Shown in pieces: positions 5,751 through 6,375 of a stretch of DNA of 6,375 nt. The notes under the pieces were generated by a model. The model worked only from the letters and a program-made list of their open reading frames with translations. It was not told where the DNA came from and did no database searches. This DNA comes from Promethearchaeota archaeon. Lineage in GTDB: Archaea; Asgardarchaeota; Lokiarchaeia; Sigynarchaeales; SOKP01. The stretch lies in the NCBI GenBank assembly GCA_016839425.1, contig JAEOUI010000019.1:1-6375 (forward strand), in the 5' to 3' direction. The translations under genes and the position numbers were made by a program. The first letter of the stretch is position 1. Each line of letters starts with the position of its first letter.

Positions 5751-6375
5751 ATGCAGATTTTCGAAGTAGTGGAACTCGTAGATCACCCATATTTTAAAAC
5801 CAGAGAAATAACGCAAGGTGAAAAAGTAAAAGACATACTTGCAGATGCTCAGAAGGTCTTTCTTCTAATAGATTACGACACTAAGAAAATCTGGATTTAT
5901 AACGGTTTAAAAAGCGAATTGAAGCACCAAGTCTACGGGAGCGTGCTTGCTGATATTTTGAAAAAGCAGTTGAAAATGTTTTATCGAGTTTTTCTCCTCA
6001 ATGAACTAAATCCTAAATCTCGCGAATTTCAGGAATTATTAGAAAAAAACCTTGGAGGAGGACGAGCAATGGAGATATCAGAAGGAGATGTTGCGAAAAA
6101 TTCAATTTCAAGCTCGCTTATAAAAATAGATACTAATATTCGAATAAATAAGGTACTAGTGTCTTTATCAGAATTAAATCCACCTGATTCTGAAATTTTT
6201 AGAAAAAGACTCATCGTATGTGGTGGTAGTGTCTATACGGAAGAAGAAGAATTTGATTCGTTCGTGCAAGAAGAGAAGATTTTAGTGAAACCGATTAAAT
6301 TAGGGCAATTAAACAACGGATTTACTTTTTTTGACGATCACGATTACTCAACTCGATTAATCATAAAGGAAAGAA
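5751..6375 (+). CDS. Probable gelsolin-like domain protein, 3'-truncated by the window edge
   Basis: The frame stays open from the ATG at 5751 to the window end, giving 208 residues with no stop. Residues about 30-85 resemble a gelsolin/villin-type fold: a hydrophobic strand (KVFLLIDYD, 35-43), then KIWIYNG (46-52), where gelsolin domains typically have an I-x-x-W-x-G pattern, then a K/S-rich turn and a long helix (YGSVLADILKKQL) leading to MFYRVFLLNE. Gelsolin proteins bind actin, and gelsolin-domain proteins are known from Asgard archaea, which have actin homologues. A GGGR linker (102-105) leads to a second region (from about 120) that I do not recognise, containing LVSLSELNPPDSEIF and NNGFTFFDDHDYS. 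No signal peptide or membrane segment is seen. No Shine-Dalgarno site precedes the ATG; an ATG at 5740 is in another frame that stops at 5769. The reading frame is convincing; the family assignment is tentative. Confidence 0.75.
   Translation, partial: MQIFEVVELVDHPYFKTREITQGEKVKDILADAQKVFLLIDYDTKKIWIYNGLKSELKHQVYGSVLADILKKQLKMFYRVFLLNELNPKSREFQELLEKNLGGGRAMEISEGDVAKNSISSSLIKIDTNIRINKVLVSLSELNPPDSEIFRKRLIVCGGSVYTEEEEFDSFVQEEKILVKPIKLGQLNNGFTFFDDHDYSTRLIIKER
6054..6071 (+). promoter_or_regulatory. Internal in-frame Shine-Dalgarno plus ATG inside the gelsolin-like gene
   Basis: GGAGGAGG (6054-6061) is followed after seven bases by an in-frame ATG (6069-6071, residue 107). It falls exactly at the GGGR linker between the two protein regions. 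It could initiate a separate C-terminal protein, or simply reflect glycine codons in the linker. Confidence 0.35.

Noticed and set aside
5740..5769. A 9-codon upstream ORF overlapping the start of the gelsolin-like gene
   Set aside because: There is no SD and only one ATG by chance. A regulatory role cannot be supported without conservation data.
6029..6214. 61-residue - strand ORF
   Set aside because: It lies wholly antisense to the gelsolin-like frame, with a low-complexity Ser/Phe composition and no family resemblance.

Overview
The window is archaeal. It encodes an RPB10-type RNA polymerase subunit (RpoN), the archaeal/eukaryotic ribosomal proteins S6e and L24e, a Taw1-type wyosine enzyme and an archaeal-style EngB GTPase. 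Short AT-rich spacers, weak or absent Shine-Dalgarno sites before most genes, and a gelsolin-like protein at the right edge fit an Asgard archaeon (Lokiarchaeia-like). That placement is an inference from gene content, not a phylogenetic result.

Left region (1-2025): the C-terminal two thirds of Taw1 (4-demethylwyosine synthase, tRNA modification) runs in from the left edge on the + strand. It converges, with a 27-base gap, on a phosphoglycerate-mutase-like enzyme on the - strand. Its motifs place that enzyme in the ApgM-related subfamily whose members have been proposed to be homoserine kinases, so its substrate is uncertain.

Middle region (2026-4332, all - strand): three tightly packed genes, with gaps of 6 and 3 bases, probably form one operon. 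In transcription order they encode a 330-residue protein with a very acidic, repeat-bearing N-terminal half and a folded C-terminal domain, an EngB-family GTPase, and a 219-residue protein of unknown family. This is the best candidate here for an undescribed functional unit.

Right region (4333-6375): rpoN on the + strand has an intact, fully conserved reading frame but no ATG, GTG or TTG start. The codon at the expected start is ATA, preceded by the strongest Shine-Dalgarno sequence in front of any gene in the window. It converges on a - strand rps6e-rpl24e pair. Divergent from rps6e, a + strand gene for a probable gelsolin-like protein runs off the right edge and contains an in-frame internal ATG with a near-ideal ribosome binding site.

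The RNA polymerase subunit, ribosomal proteins, EngB-like GTPase and tRNA-modifying enzyme make this mainly a translation and gene-expression neighbourhood. No tRNA, rRNA, CRISPR, insertion sequence or attachment site was recognised.
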